Assembly (NCBI RefSeq): GCF_002234615.1
Contig: NZ_NMQW01000058.1
Coordinates: forward strand, 1-37,633
Length of the DNA stretch: 37,633 bases
DNA from: Paenibacillus rigui
GTDB taxonomy: Bacteria; Bacillota; Bacilli; Paenibacillales; NBRC-103111
Reading direction: 5' to 3'
The notes beneath the pieces are model-generated. The model was not told the origin of the DNA and did not search any database. It saw only the letters and a program-made list of their open reading frames with translations. The translations under genes and the position numbers were made by a program. Below, in pieces: positions 15,737-24,081 of the stretch; positions within the stretch are counted from its first letter, which is position 1, and each line of letters opens with the position of its first letter.

Positions 15737-15855
15737 TGTATAGAGTTAGCTATATATGGTGCTGCAGCCACCGTCATTAACAAATGAACAGTTGGTGGCC
15801 TACCTCTCAAACTCACGATCTTCAATGCTTGCTAGACCATGCCAGTTCGCTTACG

Positions 15856-15966
15856 TCAGTAGTTTTCTAACATACTTATCGACATATCGCTGCAGTTCTT
15901 AGGTACTCTGACTTCAATAACCCCTTTCCCTGCTTGCTGTAGCCATTGTCCGAGAGGGACGCACAG
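15856..15966 (-). pseudogene. Unassigned coding remnant
   Basis: A minus-strand frame reads SLCVPLGQWLQQAGKGVIEV, then RVPKNCSDMSISMLENY and stop at 15858-15856. Composition and regular codon use suggest a former coding tail, but I recognise no family. It abuts the end of the CMD-family gene (stop at 15975). No other gene is visible in 15737-15974. Confidence 0.3.
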
Positions 15967-15974
15967 AGATTAAA

Positions 15975-16994
15975 TTATACAGGAACCGTCAGATGTGATC
16001 CGATTTTTCGAGCAACCGTAAAACTGGCCCAGGCAAGCACATTTAGAAGCTGTCTATCCTCTATAAAGAAGGCACGAAATTCATCAATCAGCGTATCATC
16101 GATTTGATAAGGTGCAATCGCAGTCAACAGGCAAAGTCTAGCTGCGGCCTGAGACGGGGCATCGAGTGGTTTTACGACTTGTTCAACCCACCCCCTGCCT
16201 ACTGAGGGTTTAGCGCCATTCCATTCATCTACATATTGCTTAATGACGGAACGTGTTGCATCATCTAGATCAGCTTCCCCCGCCTGATCCACGGCTGCTG
16301 CAAGATTCGCTAATGCCTTGCTGATGACTGGATTGGAGCTCGCCCAAGATAGATCGTCCGGCAATTGAGCATCGCGCAAGAATACGAGAGAATCGCCGAT
16401 TGTCTTTTCTTTTTTCAAGTTTGATGAAAACAATAAAGCAACAAGCCGCTTTGTAAGTTTAGAAAAAAACGAATTTTTTACAGAAATGAGTGACTTATTT
16501 GTCAGCAATACATCAATCATACGGGTAATGTAGTTGTTCATTACTAGTGTGCCAATGATTTCCGGTGTCTCTTTTGCAGTAAATGGCGGCTCTTGCAAGA
16601 TAGGGGAATGCGGCACACGCGTCGCGAGCGTCCATTCCACAATGGATCTGAGTTTTCTATCGGAGATTTCCCCGATTTGACCTCCGAGTATCTGATATGC
16701 CACGTCACTCTCCCCCACAGCCATGAGCATGGTGCTATGTGCATCCATGCAAAACGGGCATTCATTCGCTTTCGCAACCGCCGTGGCAACAGCCTCCTTG
16801 ATCGCTCTCGGTACAATCCCCACCATTTCCGTCTCTCGGAAAGCTGCCCAAACCCCAGCAAGCAATGATGGAGAGAGGGAGTGCATAACAAATAGATCCC
16901 CTACTAAACCGAAGTCCCTTTTGATTTGCTTGAACATTTCAGAAACCATGCCGTCGGCTTCGGAAACAGGTGCTGGTTGAATATATTTGATCAT
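15975..16994 (-). CDS. Carboxymuconolactone decarboxylase/AhpD-family protein
   Basis: A 339-aa protein with the AhpD-like redox motif ECPFCMDAHS (C79-x-x-C82, H86) within VPRAIKEAVATAVAKANECP. The CMD fold is about residues 30-130, and the remainder is a second degenerate helical half (DEWNGAKPSVGRGWVEQVV). AhpD-type proteins act as alkylhydroperoxidases or disulfide relays; true gamma-carboxymuconolactone decarboxylases are shorter. The start is ATG 16994 with GGTGGAG about eight bases upstream; the open frame extends to 17330 but overlaps the DUF6220 gene in another frame and is rejected there. It lies 23 bp downstream of DUF6220 in one operon under the MarR-type promoter. Confidence 0.8.
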   Translation of the reverse strand: MIKYIQPAPVSEADGMVSEMFKQIKRDFGLVGDLFVMHSLSPSLLAGVWAAFRETEMVGIVPRAIKEAVATAVAKANECPFCMDAHSTMLMAVGESDVAYQILGGQIGEISDRKLRSIVEWTLATRVPHSPILQEPPFTAKETPEIIGTLVMNNYITRMIDVLLTNKSLISVKNSFFSKLTKRLVALLFSSNLKKEKTIGDSLVFLRDAQLPDDLSWASSNPVISKALANLAAAVDQAGEADLDDATRSVIKQYVDEWNGAKPSVGRGWVEQVVKPLDAPSQAAARLCLLTAIAPYQIDDTLIDEFRAFFIEDRQLLNVLAWASFTVARKIGSHLTVPV

Positions 16995-17017
16995 GTTGTT
17001 CTCCACCTTCCATTCTG

Positions 17018-17392
17018 TTAGTGGATTTTCCCGACAGTCCGGATCAGAGCCATCGCCCGAAAGAATAAAAAGACGGCGATGACCGGATGAATCGCAGCGA
17101 GCCAGCCTATCTGCTTTAAATAGATTGCGCTGAGAAACATTAGAACGATCATGCCAACCAACGCCGCACATTGCGCGCGAATCGCCGCAGGCTGTTTCGT
17201 CACCATTGCAATGATCAACATGATCAGTGGTAGCACGGCAAAACCGTCGGCAAAATGTGAATGCTCCGTCCATCTCGCGGAGTCCGAAAACACGGCCAAT
17301 CCCGCCAAAAACACTTGTGCGATCAAACATATCGCGAACAGCCAGGCCAGCGTTTTTACGAACATGGCCGGCGCGGACAACCTTTGTTGCAT
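17018..17392 (-). CDS. DUF6220 membrane protein
   Basis: A 124-aa integral membrane protein with four predicted helices: AWLFAICLIAQVFLAGLAVF, FAVLPLIMLIIAMV, CAALVGMIVLMFLSAIYL and IHPVIAVFLFFRAM. The pattern AQVFLAGLAVF...HSHFA matches DUF6220, whose function is unknown. ATG 17392 follows AGGGG by eight bases. An alternative in-frame ATG at 17443 would add 17 polar residues (SKNELNNRLDTRGEKV). It is the first gene of the DUF6220-CMD operon, with a strong sigma-A promoter and a MarR-type palindrome upstream. Confidence 0.75.
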   Translation of the reverse strand: MQQRLSAPAMFVKTLAWLFAICLIAQVFLAGLAVFSDSARWTEHSHFADGFAVLPLIMLIIAMVTKQPAAIRAQCAALVGMIVLMFLSAIYLKQIGWLAAIHPVIAVFLFFRAMALIRTVGKIH

Positions 17393-17463
17393 CACTTTTT
17401 CCCCTCTAGTATCCAACCGGTTGTTCAGTTCGTTCTTGGACATACCATCACGCCTTTCGAAAT

Positions 17464-17509
17464 ATTGTAAATACACAATTATTATACTTATACAACTGTT
17501 TTGTGTCAA
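17464..17509 (-). promoter_or_regulatory. Promoter and MarR-type operator of the DUF6220-CMD operon
   Basis: On the minus strand TTGACA (17509-17504) and TATAAT (17486-17481) are exactly 17 bp apart, a consensus sigma-A promoter. The palindrome ATTGTaaatacACAAT (17464-17479) starts one base after the -10 box, so a bound repressor would cover the start site. The same ATTGTA half-sites occur between the divergent MarR and MFS genes. Confidence 0.7.
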
Positions 17510-17518
17510 CAATTAACA

Positions 17519-17542
17519 AAAAAGTCCGCCAATCGGCGGACT
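17519..17542 (-). terminator. Intrinsic terminator of the MarR gene
   Basis: AGTCCGCC (17523-17530) pairs with GGCGGACT (17535-17542) around AATC, with a T6 run following on the minus strand. It is 15 bases after the MarR stop. Confidence 0.85.
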
Positions 17543-17556
17543 ATCCTTGGTTCGAG

Positions 17557-18009
17557 TCAAATCCCGTGAAAAGTGGTTTGTTTGAAAGCATGCAATAATG
17601 CGTGGATTCCGGCTTCAACCTGGTCCATATCCGAGTCAGGTACTTTATCCAGAACAGCGTTGCAAACGTGAAGCATTTTGCCATGAAGCTCCTGAAGCAT
17701 TCCCAAGCCATACTCGGTCAATTGGATCAAGATCTCCCGACGATTATCGGGATTCAGGTTGCGAGATACGACACCGTTCTTAACCAAGGGATCAAGCAAA
17801 CGGGTCAGTGTCGAAGGTTCGATGCCTAGACGGGCCGCCAAATCTCCGTTCCGGAAACATCCCTTGTCGATCAACATGACGATATGTGCTTGTCGGGGCG
17901 TCAGCCCTTCCACGAAGGATTTGTCCGAGCTCAATATCGTCGATTTGACCAGAATCTCATTGATCAGTTCGTTTAAAATGATTGGATCGATGCAAGCCAC
18001 CCCCATCAA
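17557..18009 (-). CDS. MarR-family transcriptional regulator
   Basis: A 150-aa winged-helix regulator: LTPRQAHIVMLIDKGCFRNG, then DLAARLGIEPSTLTRLLDPL and VKNGVVSRNLNPDNRREILI, with QLTEYG. The DxRR-type wing (NPDNRRE) and dimerising end helices are typical. The start codon is uncertain (TTG 18009 or ATG 18006) with no strong ribosome site. It is divergent from the MFS gene and upstream of the DUF6220-CMD operon. Shared ATTGTA-type palindromes suggest it represses both. A Cys in the helix before the HTH (KGCFRNG) could sense oxidants or electrophiles. Confidence 0.85.
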   Translation of the reverse strand: MMGVACIDPIILNELINEILVKSTILSSDKSFVEGLTPRQAHIVMLIDKGCFRNGDLAARLGIEPSTLTRLLDPLVKNGVVSRNLNPDNRREILIQLTEYGLGMLQELHGKMLHVCNAVLDKVPDSDMDQVEAGIHALLHAFKQTTFHGI

Positions 18010-18035
18010 CGTTTATTCACATTGTAGTCGAAAAA

Positions 18036-18127
18036 ATTGTATCTTTGCAACAATTTCCGAAAGAAGAGTTGACAAAGAGGCTGAAGTGAATTAAATTGTA
18101 TATGTACAATAATTGCATCAATACAAT
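18036..18127 (+). promoter_or_regulatory. MFS promoter with three ATTGT-type palindromes
   Basis: TTGACA (18069-18074) precedes a weak -10 (TTAAAT/TAAATT, 18091-18097). ATTGTAtatgTACAAT (18095-18110) is a perfect palindrome covering the start region. ATTGcatcaataCAAT (18112-18127) and ATTGTatctttgcaACAAT (18036-18054) are weaker sites, the latter close to the MarR start. Together with 17464-17479 these define a likely MarR-box set. Confidence 0.65.
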
Positions 18128-18143
18128 TTAGGAGTGATGATTG

Positions 18144-19594
18144 ATGAATGTCATTGCAGAAAAAAAGCAGGCACTTCCCCAAACCAGAAATGGAAAATGG
18201 CTCGCACTGGCCGCGCTAATGGCCGCGCAATTCATGGTGGTGATCGACATTGTCGGATTGAACGTAGCACTTCCCTCGATTCAACATTCGCTACATTTCT
18301 CGAACTCTAGCTTGGAATGGGTGATGAGCGCATACCAGATCTCGTTTGGTGGTTGCCTGCTGCTCGGGGGCAGGATCGCCGACCTCTTCGGGCGAAAGAG
18401 GATGTTCCTGATCGGCGCAGCTGCTTTTGCAACGACTTCGTTCTTGTGTGGTTTGGCCCCGACAGCACTCTTGCTAATCCTTTTCAGGGCAGTACAAGGT
18501 CTAGCTGCGGCTATTCTATCGCCGACTTCGCTCTCATCGGTGACCCGGATGTTTCCAGAAGGCCGAGAGCGCAACATCGCGCTTGGCATCTGGGGAGCAG
18601 TATTCGGGGCCGGAGGTGCGATCGGCAGCTTACTGAGCGGCTTGATCACGACGACCTTGGGCTGGCAATGGTTTTTCTTCCTGAATCTCCCGCTCGGCTT
18701 CTTTGCGCTGCTGATCGGAATGAAGCTGCTTCCTGCTGACCCGGTCGCCGGGAAGCAGCAAGGGTTCGATATCGCTGGCGCGGCCACCGTTTCGGTGGGC
18801 TCCGGTCTGCTTCTTTATGCACTTAGCACAGTTTCAGGATCAGGGTTGAACTGGAACGTCTCCTTTCTTCTAGCTGCAGGCCTGATACTCTGGGGAACTT
18901 TCATCCTCATTCAACGAAAAACTCCCTTCCCCCTCGTTCCCAAGGTGGTCATGCGGATCGCTACGATGCGGGTGGGCGTTGTCATCGGGGTCTTGGCCGG
19001 CTCTTACCATTTCTCCATGTTTTTCCTACTAACGCTTATATGCAAGAAGTGTTGCAATTATCGGCCGTCCAGACGTCTCTCGGCTATTTGGCCGCCGCGT
19101 TGCCCACGATCCTATGCGCCAATCTGTCGTCACGATTCATTCGGCGCTTTGGGGTAAAGTTAGTGCTGGTTGCCGGGCAAATGCTCGTTATGCTCTCATT
19201 ATTCTATTTTTCCCTTATGCATGCGGAGGGGACCTACCTGTACGATCTGTTTCCCGCACTACTTGTCGGAGGAATCGGTTGGGGCTTGCTATTTCCAACG
19301 ATCAACATTATGAGCTTTTCCCGCGTGGACAAAAACCAAACCGGCATCGCCTCCGGCATCATCACTATGAGCGAACAGCTTGGCGGAGCTATCGGCTTAA
19401 CCTTAGCCGCAATCGTCGCAGCCTCTCGGGCCGCTGATTACGCCCGGACGCACTCGGGCATCACCATTCATACGCCGGAAGCAATGACGGCCGGATTCTC
19501 GGGAACGTTTCAGTTTGCTGCAACTTTAGCTTTGCTGGGCTTCCTGCTCTCCATCCTCTTGATCCCTTCCTATCGGAAGGAGCAGAAATCATGA
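18144..19594 (+). pseudogene. DHA2-type MFS drug exporter with a one-base frameshift
   Basis: ATG 18144 follows GGAG by nine bases. The first frame runs through MVVIDIVGLNVALPSIQHSL, then GRIADLFGRKRMFLIGAAAF (MFS motif A) and LAAAILSPTSLSSVTRMFPE (motif C region), to YHFSMFFLLTL. There it shifts: the next frame continues as YMQEVLQLSAVQTSLGYLAA to PSYRKEQKS. Adding one T in CGCTTATATG near 19036-19040 restores one protein of about 484 aa with 14 helices. Such pumps export drugs or organic compounds by proton antiport. The shift is either a recent inactivation or a sequencing error. It overlaps the next start by 4 bp. Confidence 0.85.
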
Positions 19595-20679
19595 AAGACC
19601 ATATTATCGTAGTCGGCGGTTACGGGAAAGTAGGGCACATCATCTGCGAAGAGTTGGCGAACCGATGGCCCGGAAAGGTGGTAGCCGCTGGAAGAAGCTT
19701 GGAGAAAGCGGAGCGCTTCTCTTTCGAAACCGGAGGAAAAGTCAAGGCGATGCAGTTCGATGTCCGCCACATCCCAGAGCCCGGGTTCTTCGAACGAACC
19801 CGGCTCGTGATCATGTGCCTGGATCAGGCGGACATTTCGTTCGTTCGAGCCTGCTTGGAAAGCGGCACTCGGTACGCCGATATCTCCGCCGATGACGAAT
19901 TTCTCCGGAAAGTTGAAACGCTGCACGGCCTCGCGCAGCACAGTCGGACTGCCGCATGGTTGAGCGTTGGGCTGTCCCCTGGCCTTACAAACGTTATGGC
20001 GGCACATGCCCACCACATGCTGGATCGAACTGATCGGATCGACATTTCGATGCTAAGCGGGCTGCGAGATAGCCATGGCAAGGGGGCGATCGAATGGACT
20101 ATCGACAACCTTGCTCGCCCATTCCGGCACACATTCGAAGGCAAGCAGGTCGTTCGCCACAATTTCTCAGACGGGCGAACGATTGATTTCGGCCAAACAT
20201 TCGGCCGTTGGAAGGCGTACCGCTTCAACTTCTCGGATCAGCACTCACTAGGCCGCACATCAGGCATTGCCAATATTTCCACGAGACTTTGCTTCGATAG
20301 TCGTTTACTGAATCAAAGCTTGTTTGCGCTTCAAGCGACCGGGTTGAATAGATTGTTACGAAACAAGAGCGTGAGCAACGCAACCGTTGAATTGTTCGCG
20401 CGCATCCGAATGGGTCGTGAATTCATAGCTGTAAAGGTAGATGCTTACGGAGTGCTCCAAGGCAAGGAAGCCCATGTAGAACTGTTCGCCTCTGGCAAGA
20501 ACGAATCCGTCATTACTGGGATGGCAACAGCTTACGTGAGTAGCAGGCTTTATCACGAAGCGGATTTGCCGGACGGCGTCTACCACCTCGACCAACAGGA
20601 GAACTTCGGCTGCCTGGCTTCCTCATTACGCGAATGGGTTTCAATCCGTACTGCAGTAAACGGGAAGTTCATGGAATAA
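19591..20679 (+). CDS. Saccharopine dehydrogenase-like NAD(P)-binding protein
   Basis: A 362-aa protein opening KDHIIVVGGYGKVGHIICEE (GGYGKVG dinucleotide loop) followed by AAGRSLEKAERF, DVRHIPEPG and VIMCLDQADISFVRACLESG, the Rossmann part of the saccharopine dehydrogenase/Lys9 family. SPGLTNVMAAHA is also typical. The C-terminal half is a mixed alpha/beta domain with no recognised catalytic residues. The ATG overlaps the MFS stop (ATGA), so translation is probably coupled; the frameshift upstream could reduce its expression. The substrate is unknown and it belongs to the MarR module. Confidence 0.75.
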   Translation: MKDHIIVVGGYGKVGHIICEELANRWPGKVVAAGRSLEKAERFSFETGGKVKAMQFDVRHIPEPGFFERTRLVIMCLDQADISFVRACLESGTRYADISADDEFLRKVETLHGLAQHSRTAAWLSVGLSPGLTNVMAAHAHHMLDRTDRIDISMLSGLRDSHGKGAIEWTIDNLARPFRHTFEGKQVVRHNFSDGRTIDFGQTFGRWKAYRFNFSDQHSLGRTSGIANISTRLCFDSRLLNQSLFALQATGLNRLLRNKSVSNATVELFARIRMGREFIAVKVDAYGVLQGKEAHVELFASGKNESVITGMATAYVSSRLYHEADLPDGVYHLDQQENFGCLASSLREWVSIRTAVNGKFME

Positions 20680-20815
20680 GAGTGCTATGAGAAAAAATGG
20701 GCGGTAATCATCATTGGCTCGGCATAGTGATGCGAAATAAGGCCATGAAACAGCGGACCCCTGGCATTTATAAAATAATTCACCATTACTTTGTGACAAG
20801 GTCCGCTACACATGA

Positions 20816-21224
20816 ACTTACCAGTATCATGCTGGCGACAAAGATCTGAAAAAACTGATTAGGGGTTTTGATCGATCAAGCAGAATTAGAAGTAAGCGAA
20901 TGCGACACACTTAATCATAATGGAATTGCTTCTTCTCCTTCTTTACCTAATAGACCAGAAGCAAAGTTTGAAGAAATTCCTGTTGGTGCTCGGTTTTCCG
21001 ACCAAGAAATTGCTGCTATGATTGGAGCAGATACATCCATGGACTTGGTTGCTTGCAGTATGGTTATGGGTAAGTCCATAAGAGAAGATATTGGAACCTT
21101 ATTTGTTAAATATCACACAACAAAAGCTGCCCTCGGCTTAAGAATTTTACTATTAACCAAGGAAAAAGATTGGTTGATACCTCCTCCACTTCAAGTAAAA
21201 AGGCCTGATCTAGTTGAAGCCTAG
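20816..21224 (+). pseudogene. DUF3231-family protein, truncated and frameshifted
   Basis: The 3' part encodes RPEAKFEEIPVGARFSDQEI, then DLVACSMVMGKSIREDIGTL and ILLLTKEKDWLIPPPLQVKR, the signature of DUF3231 C-terminal repeats, a ferritin-like four-helix family of spore-forming Bacillota. Upstream in another frame, TYQYHAGDKDLKKLIRGF continues the family pattern; a missing T near 20866 separates it from LIDQAELEVSECDTL. A TGA at 20813 ends any further extension, so the N-terminus is lost. Confidence 0.7.
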
Positions 21225-21302
21225 GTTTTGATATCTATATCTTCTTTAAAGGACGATGAAAAATTGACCATTTGTATACCCAAGCAACCGAAAAGATCAA
21301 AA

Positions 21303-21336
21303 GCCGCCTGTATGCGTTTATTACGTTGTAGGCGGC
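21303..21336. terminator. Hairpin between convergent remnants
   Basis: GCCGCCT (21303-21309) pairs with AGGCGGC (21330-21336) over a 20-nt loop, between the DUF3231 remnant (plus) and the protease remnant (minus). It has no T-run; a weak terminator at best. Confidence 0.35.
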
Positions 21337-21352
21337 ATGATTACGTTGTCAT

Positions 21353-21703
21353 TCATTTTGATAGGATTTGAACCATTCGACGAGCATCTTGAACAATCCG
21401 AGGAAATTGTAACTCCAATGCCTCGCTTAACCCCAACCCGAAGTCGATGGTATCCACACCAATTCCGATGATTTTTACATAAAGCTGCGGATACATGACC
21501 GGAATGATGGAGAACAAATGAAGATCATGTATGGAAATTCCTAAATCAAAGGAACCAAATTCCTCTATTGGATGACACGCTACATCCCCAACCTCCCGAT
21601 CTGACTTCACCGCATCGACGATTATTAATCGATCAACTCCATCCATTACCTTTAAGCAGTCATCTATATCTGTCTCGCCGACCAAATACTGAAGATCTCC
21701 GGA
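21353..21703 (-). pseudogene. Hydrogenase-maturation-type protease (M52 family), N-terminally truncated
   Basis: The frame reads SGDLQYLVGETDIDDCLKVM, then DRLIIVDAVKSDREVGDV, SIHDLHLFSIIPVM and VKIIGIGVDTIDFGLGLSEA, matching the C-terminal two thirds of the HybD/HycI-like M52 peptidases (DAVxxG...S.H......IG......GLS). The N-terminal glycine-rich GxGNxLxxDDG segment is absent; tandem stops lie directly upstream at about 21704-21709, next to the nitroreductase terminator. No hydrogenase genes are nearby, so the target is unknown even for an intact ancestor. Confidence 0.65.
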
Positions 21704-21718
21704 CTATTAATTAAAACA

Positions 21719-21744
21719 AAAAAGAACCGCTTATTTAAGCGGTT
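21719..21744 (-). terminator. Intrinsic terminator of the nitroreductase gene
   Basis: AACCGCTT (21725-21732) and AAGCGGTT (21737-21744) form an 8-bp stem with a 4-nt loop, followed on the minus strand by CTTTTTTG. Confidence 0.85.
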
Positions 21745-21782
21745 TTGAAACGGCTCCTGCTCTTGTCATCCGGCATTGTAAG

Positions 21783-22421
21783 TCATGCCCACACGGTTGT
21801 TGTTGCCAGCGGCAAGCGATAGGTTGGATGTCCCTCAGCCGCTGCTTTACCGATGGAAATTAGCATGACAGGCTGATAGCGCTCCTCATCAAGACCAAAC
21901 GTGCCGGCAATCTTCGATTTTTCATAGCCGCCCATCGGATTTGTATCATAACCATACGAGCGCGCAACCAGCATCAACTGCATGGAGGCAAGTCCAGCGT
22001 CAATCAGATTAATGCTGCTTAGTTCACTTTTGGAGAGGCTATCGAGCTGCGGCTTGAACTTATTTAGCATCATCTCGCCGACCTCATGTGGCATATAGCC
22101 AAGCTCAACGGATCTGGCAGTAATTTCATTCATATAATCCACGTTTTGCAAATCAATAAAAACAGCGATAACGGCTGCCGAGGTTTCCACCTGCGATTTA
22201 TTGTAAGGAGCAAGCGCTGCAAGCTTGGCCTTGCCCTCCTCCGTATCAATCACCAGAAAACGCCAAGGCTGCATGTTAACCGAGGATGGAGCCCGGGAAG
22301 CCTTCTCCAATATTTCCGACAACTCTTCTCTTGTGATTTTTACGTTGGTGTCATACATCTTTACAGATCGGCGGCCCAATACAATCTCATTAAAATCATT
22401 TGTTTTTTTAACGTTTCCCAT
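21783..22421 (-). CDS. Nitroreductase-family FMN oxidoreductase
   Basis: A 212-aa flavoprotein opening NDFNEIVLGRRSVKMYD, with ITREELSEILEKASRAPSSV and NMQPWRFLVID (FMN phosphate/isoalloxazine contacts), and SYGYDTNPMGGYEKSKIAGT near the end. These are standard nitroreductase-family features; Bacillus relatives MhqN/YodC reduce quinones and nitro compounds with NAD(P)H. AAAAAGGAG precedes the ATG. It is 111 bp downstream of the quinone-reductase-like gene on the same strand, and the HxlR gene is divergent, suggesting a quinone/electrophile-response cluster. Confidence 0.85.
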   Translation of the reverse strand: MGNVKKTNDFNEIVLGRRSVKMYDTNVKITREELSEILEKASRAPSSVNMQPWRFLVIDTEEGKAKLAALAPYNKSQVETSAAVIAVFIDLQNVDYMNEITARSVELGYMPHEVGEMMLNKFKPQLDSLSKSELSSINLIDAGLASMQLMLVARSYGYDTNPMGGYEKSKIAGTFGLDEERYQPVMLISIGKAAAEGHPTYRLPLATTTVWA

Positions 22422-22532
22422 GGTCTTAGCTCCTTTTTGGCTTACATTTTATTTACAGATTGTTGTGCATTATGCGATTACAGATTTTTTTGCAGATCCT
22501 CCATATCAAAGTCAGCTCCTTTCAGAGCTATA

Positions 22533-23405
22533 TTACGAATTTCCTTTAGCCAGCTCTTTTGTGATTTCGCTTAACGCATCTTTGAGTGATGTCGCTGTTC
22601 GTCCAATTAGCCGCTGCAAATCCGAGCTTTCAATTTCTAATGCCCCTCGGCCAATTTCAACTTGCATGTGAACAAGAATCGGAACAAACGAGTCAGGAAT
22701 TCCAGATTGAGCAAGCATTTGACCATATTCTTCTGGTTGCAAATATTGTAACTGTACTTCTTGTTGAGTCACCTCAGCAAAAATATCGGCCAGCTCTTTT
22801 TGAGTCAATGGTTCTCCAGAGAGTTCATATACCGAATTCTCATGTCCTGACCCTGTCAATACGCGAGCTGCTGCTTCAGCGTAATCCCGTCTTGGGGCCC
22901 AACCTGCTTTTCCTTGTGACGAAGCGATGATCCAGGGCATCCCGTTCAGAACAGCTTGAAACGTATTCATTTCGTTCTCCACATACCAGTTATTTCGAAG
23001 AATGGAATACGTAATTCCGGATTTCGCAATGGCCTCCTCCGTCATGCGATGGTCCTTGAAAGGCTCAACTGTAGTGTAGGTAGCCTTAGGCGCACTGGTG
23101 TAGGCGATGAATTTTACATTGGCAGCTTGAGCTGCACGGACAGCAGTTAAGTGCTGTGTTGTACGATTCAGAACATCATCACTTGAGATGATTAACAATC
23201 GATCTATACCTGTGAAGGCAGTGACTAGAGAATCATAGTCATTGAAATTTCCATAACGTACATCAATCCCTTTGTTCTGCAGATGAACTGCTTTTTGGGG
23301 GTCACGCACACTTACAGCAATCGTGTCTGAAGGGACTACTTTCAATAATTCATCCACGACTAATGACCCCAATTTTCCTGTTGCACCAGTTACTAATATT
23401 TTCAT
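22533..23405 (-). CDS. NmrA-like NAD(P)H:quinone oxidoreductase (QOR2/YtfG type)
   Basis: A 290-aa atypical SDR: KILVTGATGKLGSLVVDELL (GATGKLG loop), VSVRDPQKA (NADPH-binding Arg), DRLLIISSD, FIAYTSAP and ILRNNWYVEN, with EPLTQKELADIFAEVTQQEV. These match the QOR2 group that reduces quinones with NADPH. The second Met at 23405 is preferred: AAAGGA is 12 bases away, whereas for the Met at 23417 it directly abuts the start. The gene is divergent from an HxlR gene across 322 bp that hold candidate operators. Confidence 0.8.
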   Translation of the reverse strand: MKILVTGATGKLGSLVVDELLKVVPSDTIAVSVRDPQKAVHLQNKGIDVRYGNFNDYDSLVTAFTGIDRLLIISSDDVLNRTTQHLTAVRAAQAANVKFIAYTSAPKATYTTVEPFKDHRMTEEAIAKSGITYSILRNNWYVENEMNTFQAVLNGMPWIIASSQGKAGWAPRRDYAEAAARVLTGSGHENSVYELSGEPLTQKELADIFAEVTQQEVQLQYLQPEEYGQMLAQSGIPDSFVPILVHMQVEIGRGALEIESSDLQRLIGRTATSLKDALSEITKELAKGNS

Positions 23406-23568
23406 CGATATTTCCATTCCTTTCGCTTCGCTTCAGGCACAAAACAGAATGAAACCCGGTTGGAACCTTGTGCGATTTTTTGGTAAGCTTAGCCAGCTAC
23501 TCCTGTCCATTTCCGGAAGAAAGCTCCTGAGCATGGCTTTATAGTAACTGCAAAAGAAGATATTCCAC

Positions 23569-23693
23569 AAGTAGGCACAATAAATAAACACAGTAACTAT
23601 AAGTATACCTATGATTTGTGGCAGAACAGTTTTGCCGTATTTATGCTCCGTTTTCTTTTCTGCGAGCTATGGTTGTTTAGGTTATAATATAAC
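23569..23693. promoter_or_regulatory. HxlR-type operator candidates
   Basis: The 10-mer AAGTAGGCAC (23569-23578) is identical to 9233-9242 in front of the first HxlR gene. Closer to this HxlR gene, GTTATA-A-TATAAC (23681-23693) is a perfect palindrome that contains the TATAAT -10 box (23683-23688), suggesting autorepression. Apart from these the 23418-23727 interval holds nothing I can identify. Confidence 0.5.
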
Positions 23694-23727
23694 AATCATT
23701 ATTTTTTATAGTGGGAGGTATAAATAA

Positions 23728-24081
23728 ATGTCATTGAATTGTCAGGATGAAGTCGAAGCTACACTCGAAGTTTTAGTAGGCAAATGGAAACTTATTATCT
23801 TGTCACATATAGCATTAAATAAAACCATGAGATTTGGTGAATTTCAAAAAAGTATTCCGGATATTACTAAAAAAATGTTAAGCTCTCAACTAAGGGACTT
23901 GGAGTATCATGGAATAATTAGCAGAAAAGTGTACAATCAAATGCCATTAAAAGTGGAGTATGCTATTACGGAGTACGGGGAAAGTCTGAAACCCATCTTA
24001 GATACACTTGTTCATTGGGGTAAAAATCATATCGAATATATGAGTAGTCAAGAAAAGAAAGTAGTTGATAGCAGCGGCTGA
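23728..24081 (+). CDS. HxlR-family transcriptional regulator
   Basis: A 117-aa winged-helix protein: CQDEVEATLEVLVGKWKLII, then LSHIALNKTMRFGEFQKSIP and DITKKMLSSQLRDLEYHGII, with the wing VEYAITEYGESLKPIL. The Cys at residue 5 is in the position used by YodB/HypR-type thiol sensors of quinones and hypochlorite. GGGAGG precedes the ATG. It is divergent from the QOR2-like and nitroreductase genes, its likely targets. The C-terminal end (KKVVDSSG-stop) abuts an IS3 fragment, so the last few residues may not be native. Confidence 0.85.
   Translation: MSLNCQDEVEATLEVLVGKWKLIILSHIALNKTMRFGEFQKSIPDITKKMLSSQLRDLEYHGIISRKVYNQMPLKVEYAITEYGESLKPILDTLVHWGKNHIEYMSSQEKKVVDSSG

Noticed and set aside
16995-17330. 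N-terminal extension of the CMD-family frame (112 extra residues)
   Set aside because: It overlaps the DUF6220 gene in another frame, is Cys/His/Arg-rich with no family resemblance, and the ATG at 16994 has a good ribosome site.
18281-18787. 168-codon minus-strand frame opposite the MFS gene
   Set aside because: Pro/Ser/Ala-rich mirror of the transporter codons; no family features.
20740-20812. AGCGGACC...GGTCCGCT pair as a terminator after the saccharopine dehydrogenase-like gene
   Set aside because: Arms are more than 40 nt apart with no T-run; not a convincing terminator.
23445-23544. Small plus-strand peptide upstream of the HxlR gene
   Set aside because: No ribosome site and it lies in the promoter region of the divergent pair.
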